A stretch of DNA of 9,619 nt from Rhizobacter sp. (GTDB taxonomy: Bacteria > Pseudomonadota > Gammaproteobacteria > Burkholderiales > Burkholderiaceae_C): contig JANYFX010000140.1 in the NCBI GenBank assembly GCA_025359585.1, positions 1-9,619 on the forward strand. The letters run 5' to 3'. Below the pieces are notes generated by a model, which was given only the letters and a program-made list of their open reading frames with translations, searched no databases and had not been told where the DNA came from. This document shows positions 1 to 9,402 of the stretch, one piece after another; position 1 is the stretch's first letter, and each line of letters starts with the position of its first letter. The translations under genes were made by a program, and so were the position numbers.

Positions 1-695
1 CACGCATCGTCGATGGCTCGGACTTCCTCGAATTCAAGCCCGACCACGGGCCGGCGACGGTGTGCGGATACGCGGCCATCGCCGGCTTTCGCATCGGCAT
101 CGTCACCAACAACGGCCCGCTCGACCCGGCCGGCAGCACGAAGCTCACGCACTTCATCCAGAGCTGCTGCCAGACCGGAACACCCATCGTCTATTTGCAG
201 AACACGACCGGCTTCATCGTCGGTACCGATGCCGAACGCGCCGGCATGATCAAACACGGCGCGAAGCAGATTCAGGCGCTGTCGAACGCGACGGTGCCGC
301 AGATCACGGTGCATTGCGGCGCGTCGTTCGGCGCCGGCAACTATGGCATGTGCGGGCGCGGCTTTCACCCGCGCTTCGTCTTCAGCTGGCCCAACGCACG
401 CACCGCCGTGATGGGCCCGGAGCAGGCGGCCGGCACGATGGAAATCGTGATGCGCGACGGCGCGGCGCGCAAAGGCGAGCCCGTCGACGAGGCGAAGCTT
501 GCGGCGCTGAAGGCGAAGATCATCGAAACCTTCGAACGCCAGATGCACGCTTTCTACACCTCCGGCCTGCTGCTCGACGACGGCTTGATCGACCCGCGCG
601 ACACCCGACGTGTGCTCGCCCTCACGCTCGCGCTCTGCGACGAAACCCATCGGCGCACGCTGCACCCGATGCAGTTCGGCGTTGCCCGCCCCTGA
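1..695 (+). CDS. atuC: Acyl-CoA carboxylase beta (carboxyltransferase) subunit, probably geranyl-CoA carboxylase, 5' truncated by window
   Basis: This is the C-terminal 230 residues of a carboxyltransferase that moves CO2 from biotin on the alpha subunit to a branched enoyl-CoA; full-length members are about 530-540 residues, so more than half lies upstream. It is read in frame from base 3. Visible landmarks are VDGSDFLEFKP at the fragment start, NTTGFIVG, and the glycine-rich loop GASFGAGNYGMCGRGF followed by SWPNARTAVMG, all typical of the MCC/GCC beta family. The NNGPLDPAGSTK and GRGFHPRF stretches resemble geranyl-CoA carboxylase rather than methylcrotonyl-CoA carboxylase (as I recall it, NNGVLFSES and GRAYSPRF). 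The next gene starts 20 bases downstream, and the alpha subunit is three genes on. The carboxylase class is secure from sequence; the geranyl-CoA assignment leans on remembered homologues and the atuC-D-E-F order. The main alternative is a methylcrotonyl-CoA carboxylase (liuB). Confidence 0.82.
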   Translation, partial: RIVDGSDFLEFKPDHGPATVCGYAAIAGFRIGIVTNNGPLDPAGSTKLTHFIQSCCQTGTPIVYLQNTTGFIVGTDAERAGMIKHGAKQIQALSNATVPQITVHCGASFGAGNYGMCGRGFHPRFVFSWPNARTAVMGPEQAAGTMEIVMRDGAARKGEPVDEAKLAALKAKIIETFERQMHAFYTSGLLLDDGLIDPRDTRRVLALTLALCDETHRRTLHPMQFGVARP

Positions 696-700
696 TTCCC

Positions 701-706
701 GAGGAG
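701..706 (+). promoter_or_regulatory. Ribosome binding site that fixes the atuD GTG start
   Basis: GAGGAG lies nine bases before GTG 716. The reading frame stays open far upstream through the carboxylase gene, so this Shine-Dalgarno sequence, together with the QLTHEHEEIK N-terminus expected of this dehydrogenase family, decides the start. Confidence 0.75.
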
Positions 707-715
707 ACATCCACC

Positions 716-1870
716 GTGCAACTCACCCACGAACACGAAGAGATCAAGCGCACGCTGAAGCGTTTCATCACGGAAGAGATCAACCCGCGCGTCGACGAGT
801 GGGAAGCGGCCGAGGCCTTCCCCGCGCACGAGGTGTTCAAGAAACTCGGCGACCTGGGCCTGCTCGGCCTGACCAAACCGACCGACTACGGCGGCATGGC
901 GCTCGACTATTCCTACTCGGTCGTGATGGCCGAGGCGCTCGGCCACTGCGACTGCGGCGGCGTGCCGATGGCCGTCGGCGTGCAGACCGACATGGCGACA
1001 CCGGCGCTCGCGCGCTTCGGCTCCGACGCTCTGCGGCGTGAGTTCCTCGCGCCGGCGATCAGCGGCGATGCGGTCGGCTGCATCGGCGTCTCCGAACCCG
1101 GCGCCGGCTCGGATGTAGCGAGCATCAAGACCACCGCGAAGAAAGACGGCGACGACTACGTCATCAACGGCGGCAAGATGTGGATCACCAACTCGCTGCA
1201 GGCCGACTGGATGTGCGTGCTGGCGAACACGTCCGAAGGGGCCGCGCACAAGAACAAGAGCCTGATCATGGTGCCGATGAATTCGCCGGGCGTCACAAGG
1301 GCGAAGAAGATTCGCAAGATCGGCATGATGTCCAGCGACACCGGGCTGATCCACTTCGACGGCGTGCGTGTGCCCCAACGAAACCTCATCGGCCAGGAAG
1401 GCATGGGCTTCACCTACCAGATGATGCAGTTCCAGGAAGAGCGGTTGTGGGCGGCGGCAAACGCGATCCAGGGGCTGTCGAACTGCATCGACGAAACGAT
1501 CGAATACACCCGCGAGCGCCAGATCTTCGGCAAGAGCGTGCTCGACAACCAGGTCGTGCATTTCAAGCTCGCTGAACTCAAGACCGAGATCGAATCGCTG
1601 CGTGGGCTCGTCTACATGGCGACCGAGCAGTACGTCGAGGGCAAGGACGTGACCGAGTGGGCCTCGATGGCCAAGCTCAAGTCGAGCCGGCTGCTGCGCA
1701 CCGTGCCCGACAGCTGCATGCAGTATTGGGGCGGCATGGGCTACACGTGGGACAACCGCGTGTCGCGGATGTACCGCGACGGGCGGCTCGCGTCGATCGC
1801 CGGCGGTGCCGACGAAGTGATGCTCGGCATCATCAGCAAGTTCATGCACACGCTGCCCGGCAAACGCTGA
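716..1870 (+). CDS. atuD: Acyl-CoA dehydrogenase, citronellyl-CoA dehydrogenase-like
   Basis: A 384-residue FAD flavoenzyme, predicted to introduce the alpha-beta double bond into citronellyl-CoA to give geranyl-CoA and pass electrons to ETF. It has full family length: the helical N-domain to about residue 115, the beta-domain with the FAD/substrate signature VSEPGAGSDVASIK (125-138) and KMWITNS (154-160), and the C-terminal helical domain with TRERQIFGKS (265-274) and QYWGGMGYTWDN (336-347). The position of the medium-chain catalytic Glu (YEG) is Gly363. Glu242 in the EERL motif sits where isovaleryl-CoA dehydrogenase has its helix-G base, which fits a branched substrate. The start is GTG, chosen for its GAGGAG site and good N-terminal fit. 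It lies between the carboxylase beta gene and the hydratase, as in P. aeruginosa atu. The dehydrogenase fold is certain; citronellyl specificity is inferred from context and remembered similarity to AtuD. Confidence 0.82.
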   Translation: MQLTHEHEEIKRTLKRFITEEINPRVDEWEAAEAFPAHEVFKKLGDLGLLGLTKPTDYGGMALDYSYSVVMAEALGHCDCGGVPMAVGVQTDMATPALARFGSDALRREFLAPAISGDAVGCIGVSEPGAGSDVASIKTTAKKDGDDYVINGGKMWITNSLQADWMCVLANTSEGAAHKNKSLIMVPMNSPGVTRAKKIRKIGMMSSDTGLIHFDGVRVPQRNLIGQEGMGFTYQMMQFQEERLWAAANAIQGLSNCIDETIEYTRERQIFGKSVLDNQVVHFKLAELKTEIESLRGLVYMATEQYVEGKDVTEWASMAKLKSSRLLRTVPDSCMQYWGGMGYTWDNRVSRMYRDGRLASIAGGADEVMLGIISKFMHTLPGKR

Positions 1871-1873
1871 AGG
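1869..1873 (+). promoter_or_regulatory. Ribosome binding site favouring GTG 1881 for atuE
   Basis: GAAGG overlaps the atuD stop codon and sits seven bases before GTG 1881, a normal spacing. An in-frame TTG at 1875 is only one base from it, too close to be used efficiently, so GTG 1881 is preferred. Confidence 0.55.
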
Positions 1874-1880
1874 CTTGGCC

Positions 1881-2683
1881 GTGATCTGCATCGAAACGCG
1901 CGGCGCGTTCGTGTTCGCGACGCTGGATTCGCCGGCGACGCGCAATGCCTTGAGCGACGCGATGGTCTCGGGTTTGTCCGAGGCCATCACGCTTGCCGAG
2001 TCGCAAGCCGACGTGCGCGCGCTCGTCGTCCGTGGTGCCGGCGGCACGTTCTGCGCGGGTGGTGACTTCAGCCGCTTTCGCGAACTGATGAGCACCGCCG
2101 CGCCAGCCGATGGCATGGATCCCATCGCCCATTTCAACCGCAGCTTCGGCACGATGCTGGCGTGCTTGCACGCCTGTGCGGTACCGACGGTCGCGGTCGT
2201 CGAAGGTGCGGCCATGGGCGGCGGCGTGGGCCTGGCGGCCACGTGCGACTTCGTCCTCGCGAGCAGCACGGCGCGGTTCGGCATGCCCGAAGTGACACTC
2301 GGTTTGCCACCGGCGCAGATCGCCCCTTTCATCGCATCGCGGCTCGGCCGCGGTGCGGCCTTGCGGCTGATGCTGACGGGGCGGCGTATCGACGCCGCGC
2401 AGGCGCTGGGCTGCGGTCTGGCCGACGAAGTGCTCGAACCCGAAGCGCTGAACGAGCGCGTGGAGGCGCTGCTCACCGAACTCGGCCGTGCCGAGCCGGC
2501 TGCACTGCGCGCCACGAAGGCGATCCTGCAGAAGCGTCGCACCGAGGCGCTGGCCCCGACACTCGATTTCGCATCGCTCGCGTTTGCCACGGCGCTGCGC
2601 AGCGGCACTGCCTCGGAAGGCCTGGCTGCCCTGTCGGCGAAACGAGCCGCCGCGTGGGTCACCCGCCCTGACGGAGCAAAGGA

Positions 2684-2687
<4 letters not shown>
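1881..2687 (+). CDS. atuE: Enoyl-CoA hydratase/isomerase family, isohexenylglutaconyl-CoA hydratase-like
   Basis: A 268-residue crotonase-fold protein, predicted to hydrate the carboxylated terpenoid enoyl-CoA (isohexenylglutaconyl-CoA) made by AtuC/AtuF. Oxyanion-hole elements are FCAGGDFS (57-64) and AAMGGGVGL (110-118). Of crotonase's two catalytic glutamates, the first is Gly117 here and the second is kept as Glu137 in FGMPEV. The following LGLPPAQIAPFI resembles the LAPAVISPY segment of bacterial methylglutaconyl-CoA hydratase LiuC, which also has GGGxG, so this looks like a subfamily trait rather than damage. The gene starts ten bases after the atuD stop and overlaps atuF by ATGA. GTG 1881 is preferred to TTG 1875, which would add two residues. 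Fold and hydratase class are clear; the AtuE assignment rests on gene order, and a LiuC-type methylglutaconyl-CoA hydratase is the alternative. Confidence 0.78.
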
Positions 2688-4647
<1,960 letters not shown>

Positions 4648-4657
<10 letters not shown>

Positions 4658-5784
4658 CGCCCGAACACACTCTGTTCCGCGACAGCCTGCGCGCGTTTGT
4701 CGACGCCGAGATCGCGCCGCACGTGAACGCATGGGACGAAGCCGGGAGCTTTCCGCGCGAGTTGTACCGCCGGGCCGCGCACATCGGCCTGCTCGGCCTG
4801 GGTTACCCCGAAGCCTGTGGCGGCACGCCGGCCGACACCTGGTTTCGCCTGATCGCAACCGAAGAGATCGCGCGCGCCGGCAGCGGTGGGCTGATCGCGA
4901 GCCTGTTCTCGCACAACATCGGCCTGCCGCCCATCGTCGCGCACGGCAGCGAAACCCTGAAGCAGCGCGTGATCCCCGGCGTGCTCAGCGGCGAGAAGAT
5001 CTCGGCGCTCGCGATCACCGAAGCCTCGGGCGGCTCCGACGTGGCGCGCCTGCGTTGCACGGCGCAACGCGACGGTGACCACTGGGTCATCGATGGCGAG
5101 AAGACGTTCATCACCTCGGGCCTGCGCGCCGACTGGATCACGCTCGCCGTGCGCACCGGAGGGCCGGGCGCCGCCGGCATCTCGCTGATCGCCGTGCAGG
5201 GCGACACGCCGGGCCTGTCGCGCAGTGGACTCGCCAAGATGGGCTGGTGGTGCAGCGACACGGCGCAGCTGCGCTTCGATGCATGCCGCGTGCCGGCCGA
5301 GAACCTGATCGGCGAGCCGAACGCCGGCTTCACGATGATCATGAAGAACTTCAACGGCGAGCGCTTGCTGATGTCGGCCGGCGCCTGTGCCTTCGCGCAG
5401 GTCTGCTTCGACGAAGCGCTGGCCTGGGCGCGCCAGCGCAAGACCTTCGGCATCGCGCTCGTGGAGCACCAGGTCACGCGCCACAAGCTGATGGACATGC
5501 ACATGCGCATCGCCAGCAGCCGCGCCTGGCTGCACGCGCTGGCCGAGCGGCTCGAAAGCGGCGACACCTCGCCCGACTGGGTCGCCGAGTTGTGCCTGCT
5601 GAAGAACCACACGACACAGACGATGCAGTGGTGCGCCGACGCGGCGGTGCAGATCCTCGGTGGCATGGGCTTCATGCGCGGGACCAAGAGCGAGCGCATC
5701 TACCGCGAGGTGAAGGTGATGATGATCGGTGGTGGTGCCGAAGAGATCATGAAGGAACTGGCGGCACGGCAGCTGGGCGTATGA
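4648..5784 (+). CDS. Acyl-CoA dehydrogenase, second copy in the operon
   Basis: A 378-residue FAD-dependent acyl-CoA dehydrogenase, clearly divergent from the first one. It shows ITEASGGSDVARLR (123-136) as the FAD/CoA segment, FITSGLRADW (154-163), WCSDTAQL (201-208), RQRKTFG (262-268) and QILGGMGFMRG (335-345). The catalytic Glu position of medium-chain enzymes is Gly362 (GGGAEEIM), while Glu238 in NGERL is the likely base, as in isovaleryl-CoA dehydrogenase. ATG 4648 lies inside the last codons of the alpha-subunit gene (10-base overlap) and the N-terminus MRLTPEHTLFRDSLRAF is a normal family start. No strong ribosome site is seen, so translation may be coupled. Its place in the operon suggests another branched or unsaturated acyl-CoA in the same pathway, perhaps a later round of beta-oxidation. 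It could also be a second citronellyl-CoA dehydrogenase. The substrate cannot be read from sequence. Confidence 0.85.
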
Positions 5785-6458
5785 ACGAACTCGACAGCAA
5801 ACCGGCAAGACGAGCGCCCGCGAAGCGCCGGGCGGCCGCTGCTGCGAACGCGCGCGGCTTGGCGCCGCCCGCGGCTGCCGAGCCGACGAACCGGCGCGCC
5901 GAGCTGGTACGGGTCGCCGCCCGCCTGTTCCGTGAAAAAGGCTTCGACGGCACGACGACGCGCGACATCGCCGACGCCGTCGGCATGCGCTCCGGGAGTT
6001 CTTACTACCACTTCGCGAACAAGCACGAGCTGCTGATGGCCGTGATGGAAGAAGGCCTGCGCCAGGGCCTGGCGCGCACCCACGCGGCCTTGGCCGACGA
6101 GACGCTGACGGCGCTGGAGCGGTTCACGCGCCTCGTGCGCACGCACTACGGCATCCTGCACGACACGGGCAGCGACTTCATTCCGGTGATGTTGTACGAC
6201 TGGCGTTCGCTGCCTACGCAATACAAGCGCCGCATCATCGAACTGAAGGACCGCTACGATGCAATCTGGCAGCGCACGCTCGACGAGTTGCACGCACAAG
6301 GCCGCTTGCGTGCCGACGCGAAGCTGGCGCGCTTGATGATCCTCGGTGCGATCAACTTTTCGGCCACCTGGTACCGCAGCAAACCGCGCTCAGCCCAGCG
6401 TGTCGATCTCGACGAACTTGCAGCGCAGACCGTTGCGCTCGTACTGGAGCCCCCATGA
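5781..6458 (+). CDS. TetR/AcrR family transcriptional regulator
   Basis: A 225-residue one-component regulator. The N-terminal DNA-binding domain runs from about residue 38 to 85: ELVRVAARLFREKGFDGTTTRDIADAVGM followed by the recognition-helix and hinge motif GSSYYHFANKHELL (72-85). The rest (about 90-225) is an all-helical ligand and dimerisation domain, ending TVALVLEPP. Residues 1-35 are an Ala/Arg/Pro-rich tail with no predicted fold, longer than usual for the family. ATG 5781 overlaps the preceding stop by ATGA and the gene's own stop overlaps the next ATG in the same way, so it is translated as part of the catabolic operon. It is probably the local regulator responding to an acyl-CoA or terpenoid intermediate, functionally comparable to AtuR. 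A KstR2-like role (acyl-CoA-responsive repressor) is plausible but unproven. No operator is visible because the operon promoter is outside the window. Confidence 0.88.
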   Translation: MNELDSKPARRAPAKRRAAAAANARGLAPPAAAEPTNRRAELVRVAARLFREKGFDGTTTRDIADAVGMRSGSSYYHFANKHELLMAVMEEGLRQGLARTHAALADETLTALERFTRLVRTHYGILHDTGSDFIPVMLYDWRSLPTQYKRRIIELKDRYDAIWQRTLDELHAQGRLRADAKLARLMILGAINFSATWYRSKPRSAQRVDLDELAAQTVALVLEPP

Positions 6459-7252
6459 ACCCGACCGTACTGATCGCGCGCACGAACAAGGTCTGGATCG
6501 TCACGCTGAACCGGCCCGAGGTGCGCAACGCGGTCGACGGGCCGACGGCGCGTGCGCTGGCGCAGGCTTTTCGCGAATTCGACGCCGACCCCGACGCCTG
6601 CGTCGCGATCCTGACCGGTGCCGGTGGCCAGTTCTGCGCCGGTGCCGACCTGAAGGCGGTGGCGGCCGGGTTCGACGCCAACCCGCTCGCGGTCGCGCTC
6701 GACCCCGACATGCGCCACGACGGCCCGATGGGGCCAACGCGGCTGCGCTTGAACAAGCCGGTGATCGCAGCGGTCGAAGGCCACGCGGTCGCCGGTGGGC
6801 TCGAACTCGCGCTGTGGTGCGACCTGCGTGTGGCGAGCGAGACGGCCGTTTTCGGTGTCTACTGCAGGCGCTTCGGTGTGCCGCTGATCGACGGCGGCAC
6901 CGTCAGGTTGCCGCGCCTGATCGGCACGAGCCGGGCGCTCGACCTGATCCTCACCGGTCGCGCGGTAGCTGCCGACGAGGCGCTCGCGCTCGGGCTGGCG
7001 AACCGCGTCGTGCCGGCTGGCGGGGCGCTCGCTGCGGCAAGCGAACTGGCCCGGCAGATCGCTGCGTTCCCGCAGCAGTGCATGCGCAACGACCGCGCGA
7101 GCGTGAGCGCGCAACACGGGCTCGACGTGCACGATGCCTTGGCGCAGGAGTTCGCGCTCGGCCTGCAGACGCTGCAGTCCGGCGAATCGGTCAGCGGCGC
7201 ACAGCGTTTTTCCGCCGGGGCCGGCCGGCACGGGCGCTTCAGCGACGAGTGA
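6455..7252 (+). CDS. Crotonase/enoyl-CoA hydratase family protein
   Basis: A 265-residue crotonase-fold protein with ILTGAGGQFCAGADLKAV (52-69) and AVAGGLELALWCDLRVAS (111-128) forming the oxyanion hole. It keeps the first catalytic glutamate of crotonase (Glu117), but the second position is Cys137 in FGVYCRRFGVPLIDGG. This YCRRFGVPL variant recurs, as far as I recall, in a set of proteins loosely named crotonase/enoyl-CoA hydratase family, whose reactions are mostly unassigned. ATG 6455 overlaps the regulator's stop by ATGA and has GGAG at 6446-6449. It is the last gene of the catabolic operon: 87 bases follow before the repair genes. It may hydrate or isomerise the product of the second dehydrogenase. 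With only one of the two glutamates, classical syn-hydration is uncertain, and isomerase, hydrolase or dehalogenase-like chemistry is possible. Confidence 0.83.
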   Translation: MNPTVLIARTNKVWIVTLNRPEVRNAVDGPTARALAQAFREFDADPDACVAILTGAGGQFCAGADLKAVAAGFDANPLAVALDPDMRHDGPMGPTRLRLNKPVIAAVEGHAVAGGLELALWCDLRVASETAVFGVYCRRFGVPLIDGGTVRLPRLIGTSRALDLILTGRAVAADEALALGLANRVVPAGGALAAASELARQIAAFPQQCMRNDRASVSAQHGLDVHDALAQEFALGLQTLQSGESVSGAQRFSAGAGRHGRFSDE

Positions 7253-7285
7253 CCTGCCGTTTCGGCGCCGCGCGCAGGGCCGCCG

Positions 7286-7295
7286 GGACATGTCC
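7286..7295. repeat. 10-bp perfect palindrome in the ada-alkA upstream region
   Basis: GGACATGTCC is a perfect inverted repeat lying about 45-54 bases before the ATG of the repair gene and overlapping the first GTCCGAAA copy. It could be a protein site; no known operator consensus was recognised. Confidence 0.4.
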
Positions 7296-7314
7296 GAAAA
7301 CGGCGAGTCCGAAA
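7292..7314 (+). repeat. Tandem 8-bp direct repeat GTCCGAAA, candidate activator site
   Basis: GTCCGAAA occurs at 7292-7299 and again at 7307-7314, 15 bases apart start to start. Counting the ATG at 7340 as +1, the copies sit at about -48 to -41 and -33 to -26, the second covering where a -35 box should be. The proximal promoter has no good -35 hexamer, so an activator, possibly the Ada-domain protein encoded next, may bind here. The sequence is not the E. coli ada box. Confidence 0.4.
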
Positions 7315-7326
7315 TTTTGCACTGGC

Positions 7327-7332
7327 CATAAT
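7327..7332 (+). promoter_or_regulatory. Probable -10 box of the repair operon, giving a leaderless transcript
   Basis: CATAAT matches TATAAT at five of six positions in an otherwise GC-rich gap. Transcription starting seven or eight bases downstream would begin at or next to the ATG at 7340. No Shine-Dalgarno sequence precedes that ATG (the preceding bases are ATCGGCGCC), which agrees with leaderless translation. A matching -35 hexamer is not seen at 16-18 bp. Confidence 0.55.
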
Positions 7333-7339
7333 CGGCGCC

Positions 7340-8842
7340 ATGCTTCAGAACCCGGAACACCTCGACGACGCCGCCGCGTACCAGGTCATCACCGCCCGCG
7401 ACGCGCGCTTCGACGGGCGCCTGTTCGTCGGTGTCACGTCGACCGGCATCTACTGCCGGCCGATCTGCCGCGTGCGCACACCGCTGCGCAAGAACTGCCG
7501 CTTCTTCGACACACCGGCCCAGGCCGAAGCGGCGGCGTTCAGGCCGTGTCTCAAGTGCCGGCCCGAAATCGCGCCCGGCGCGGGCCTGGCGTGGACAACG
7601 ATGGACGCGTCACGCACGCTCGCGCGTCAGGCGGCCGACGTGCTCGATGCACACGCCGAGAGCGCGGAGCCACCGTGCGTGGCCGCGCTCGCCGAGCGGC
7701 TCGGCGTCAGTGACCGGCATCTGCGCCGCATCTTTCAGACCGAACACGGCGTCACACCCTTGCAATACCTGCAGACGCGGCGCTTGTTGCTCGCCAAGCA
7801 GTTGCTCACCGACACGCGGCTGCCGGTGGCCCAGGTTGCGCTCGCGAGTGGCTTCAACAGCCTGCGGCGCTTCAACGCGGCGTTCGCCGAGAGCTACCGC
7901 ATGAGCCCGAGCCGGCTGCGCGGCGAGGTCGCAGATGAAAACGCGGCGCCGCACGCCGGCCTCTCGGTCAAACTCGCATACCGCGCGCCCTGCGATGTCG
8001 CAGCGCTGATGCGCTTCTTTGCCCTGCGTGCGATTCCCGGCGTCGAGCAGGTCGATGGCCAGCGCGTCCAGCGCACCGTTCGGGCCGGCACGCTGGCGCC
8101 GACGGCGGGGTGGGTCGAAGCCGAGTTCGCGTCCGCACCGTCGGTCTCGCAACCCGCGCTGCTGCACTTGCGCTTCGCACCCGGGCTGGCCGCCGCGAGC
8201 GGCAGCGTCGTTGCCGCCGTGCGCCGCTGGCTCGACTTGGATGCCATGCCACAGGCGATCGATGCGGTGCTGGCCGACCTGCCGGGCGAGGCCGGTCTGC
8301 GCTTGCCGGGCAGCCTGGATGCGTTCGAACTCGCCGTCCGCGCCGTGCTCGGCCAGCAGGTCACGGTGGCTGCGGCGCGCACGCTGGCGCGCCGTGTCGT
8401 CGAACGGTTCGGCACGCCGATCAGCACCCCGTGGCCCGATGTGGACCGTGTCTTCCCCGCACCGCTGGCGCTCGCCTGCGCAACGGTCGAAAGCATCGCC
8501 GAGCTCGGCATCATTCGCACGCGGGCCGGCGCGATCATCGCCATCGCGCAAGCCTGGCCGCAGATTACTGCGCTGCTCATACCCAAGTCGCGCGCAGAGC
8601 CGCTGATCGAACACCTGTGCGCCTTGCCCGGCATCGGGCCCTGGACAGCGCACTACGTCGCGATGCGCGCCCTCGGCTGGCCCGACGCGTTTCCGCCGAA
8701 CGACGTGGCGGTGCTCAAGGCAATGCGAGAGCGCTTTCAAACGACCACCCAGCGCGAGGCCGAGGCCCGCGCGCAAGCCTGGCAGCCCTGGCGTTCTTAC
8801 GCCGTGCTGCGCCTTTGGAACAGCCTGGAGAAAAAGTCATGA
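7340..8842 (+). CDS. alkA: Ada N-domain / AraC HTH / AlkA DNA-3-methyladenine glycosylase fusion
   Basis: A 500-residue repair and regulatory protein. Residues 1-80 form the Ada metal-binding domain, with TGIYCRPIC (Cys39, Cys43) and FRPCLKC (Cys70, Cys73) as the four zinc ligands; Cys39 is the expected acceptor of methyl groups from DNA phosphotriesters. Residues 90-195 are an AraC-type double helix-turn-helix (LGVSDRHLRRIFQTEHGVTP and VALASGFNSLRRFNAAF). Residues about 208-495 are AlkA: an N-terminal beta domain, then the helix-hairpin-helix glycosylase with AVLGQQVTV (335-343), LPGIGPWTAHYVAMRALGWP (429-448) and catalytic Asp455 in FPPND, aligning with E. coli AlkA Asp238. It would sense methylation, activate transcription and excise alkylated bases. 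The O6-methylguanine transferase domain of E. coli Ada is missing and is encoded by the next gene, which overlaps by ATGA. All catalytic residues appear intact. The fusion type is known in other proteobacteria and actinobacteria. Confidence 0.93.
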   Translation: MLQNPEHLDDAAAYQVITARDARFDGRLFVGVTSTGIYCRPICRVRTPLRKNCRFFDTPAQAEAAAFRPCLKCRPEIAPGAGLAWTTMDASRTLARQAADVLDAHAESAEPPCVAALAERLGVSDRHLRRIFQTEHGVTPLQYLQTRRLLLAKQLLTDTRLPVAQVALASGFNSLRRFNAAFAESYRMSPSRLRGEVADENAAPHAGLSVKLAYRAPCDVAALMRFFALRAIPGVEQVDGQRVQRTVRAGTLAPTAGWVEAEFASAPSVSQPALLHLRFAPGLAAASGSVVAAVRRWLDLDAMPQAIDAVLADLPGEAGLRLPGSLDAFELAVRAVLGQQVTVAAARTLARRVVERFGTPISTPWPDVDRVFPAPLALACATVESIAELGIIRTRAGAIIAIAQAWPQITALLIPKSRAEPLIEHLCALPGIGPWTAHYVAMRALGWPDAFPPNDVAVLKAMRERFQTTTQREAEARAQAWQPWRSYAVLRLWNSLEKKS

Positions 8843-9369
8843 GCAAAGTCACGGATTCGATTCACGGCGCCTGCACGGCGCAATGCACGGTCGCCTCGCC
8901 ACTCGGGCGGGTGCTGCTCGCCCGCACGGCAAAAGGCTTGGCCGGTGCCTGGTTCGAGGGGCAGAAGCACCATCCCGGCGTGCTGGCAGCGCCGGAACGT
9001 CCGGAGGACCCTTTGCTGAAAAGCACAGCCGAACAACTGGCGCGCTATTTCACCGGTCGCTCCGCGACGTTCGACATTCCACTCGATTTGCTGGGCACCA
9101 CGTTCCAGCGGTCGGTGTGGTACGCCCTGCTCGCCATTCCGACTGGACGCACCAGCAGCTACGGTGACATCGCCAGAAACGTCGCCGCCGCTTCGGCGGT
9201 GCGCGCGGTGGGTGGTGCGGTCGGCCGCAACCCCGTGTCGGTGATCGTTCCTTGCCACCGCGTCGTCGGCAGCGACGGTTCGTTGACGGGTTATGCCGGC
9301 GGCACCGACCGAAAGCTCACGCTGCTGAAGCTCGAAGGGGCGACGATCGGCGATCCGGCCTTGCGCTAG
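8839..9369 (+). CDS. ogt: Methylated-DNA--[protein]-cysteine S-methyltransferase (Ogt/AGT type)
   Basis: A 176-residue suicide enzyme that transfers an alkyl group from O6-alkylguanine (and O4-alkylthymine) in DNA to its own cysteine. The active-site motif is IVPCHRVVGSDGSLTGYAGG with acceptor Cys139. Upstream are FQRSVWYALLAIPTGRTSSYGDIA (89-112), the HTH with RAVGGAVGRNP (122-132), and Asn131 as the hinge asparagine. The N-terminal domain (about 1-85) is short and variable, as usual. Length fits Ogt rather than the Ada C-domain. ATG 8839 overlaps the glycosylase stop by ATGA and has GGAG at 8827-8830, eight bases away, so the pair is one operon and would be induced with the Ada-domain fusion. 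No terminator hairpin was recognised after the TAG. Confidence 0.94.
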   Translation: MSKVTDSIHGACTAQCTVASPLGRVLLARTAKGLAGAWFEGQKHHPGVLAAPERPEDPLLKSTAEQLARYFTGRSATFDIPLDLLGTTFQRSVWYALLAIPTGRTSSYGDIARNVAAASAVRAVGGAVGRNPVSVIVPCHRVVGSDGSLTGYAGGTDRKLTLLKLEGATIGDPALR

Positions 9370-9402
9370 GGCGCCGGAGCTGTCGTTCGAGGCTCGCGCA
9401 CG

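Noticed and set aside
62..715. Possible N-terminal extension or fusion upstream of the atuD start, since the frame stays open
   Set aside because: The upstream translation is an Arg/His-rich off-frame reading of the carboxylase gene. GAGGAG before GTG 716 and the family-typical N-terminus fix the real start.
5247..5780. Possible N-terminal extension of the TetR gene into the second dehydrogenase
   Set aside because: The extended part is an off-frame reading of the dehydrogenase, and ATG 5781 gives a normal-length regulator with an ATGA overlap.
7263..7285. Possible terminator hairpin after the catabolic operon (CGGCG...CGCCG, and the 8-bp palindrome CGGCGCCG)
   Set aside because: The stem is only five base pairs with a long loop, no U-tract follows, and such matches are common in DNA this GC-rich.
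7317..7332. TTGCAC followed by CATAAT read as a -35/-10 pair
   Set aside because: Only four bases separate the two hexamers, far from the required 16-18, so TTGCAC cannot be the partner -35 box.
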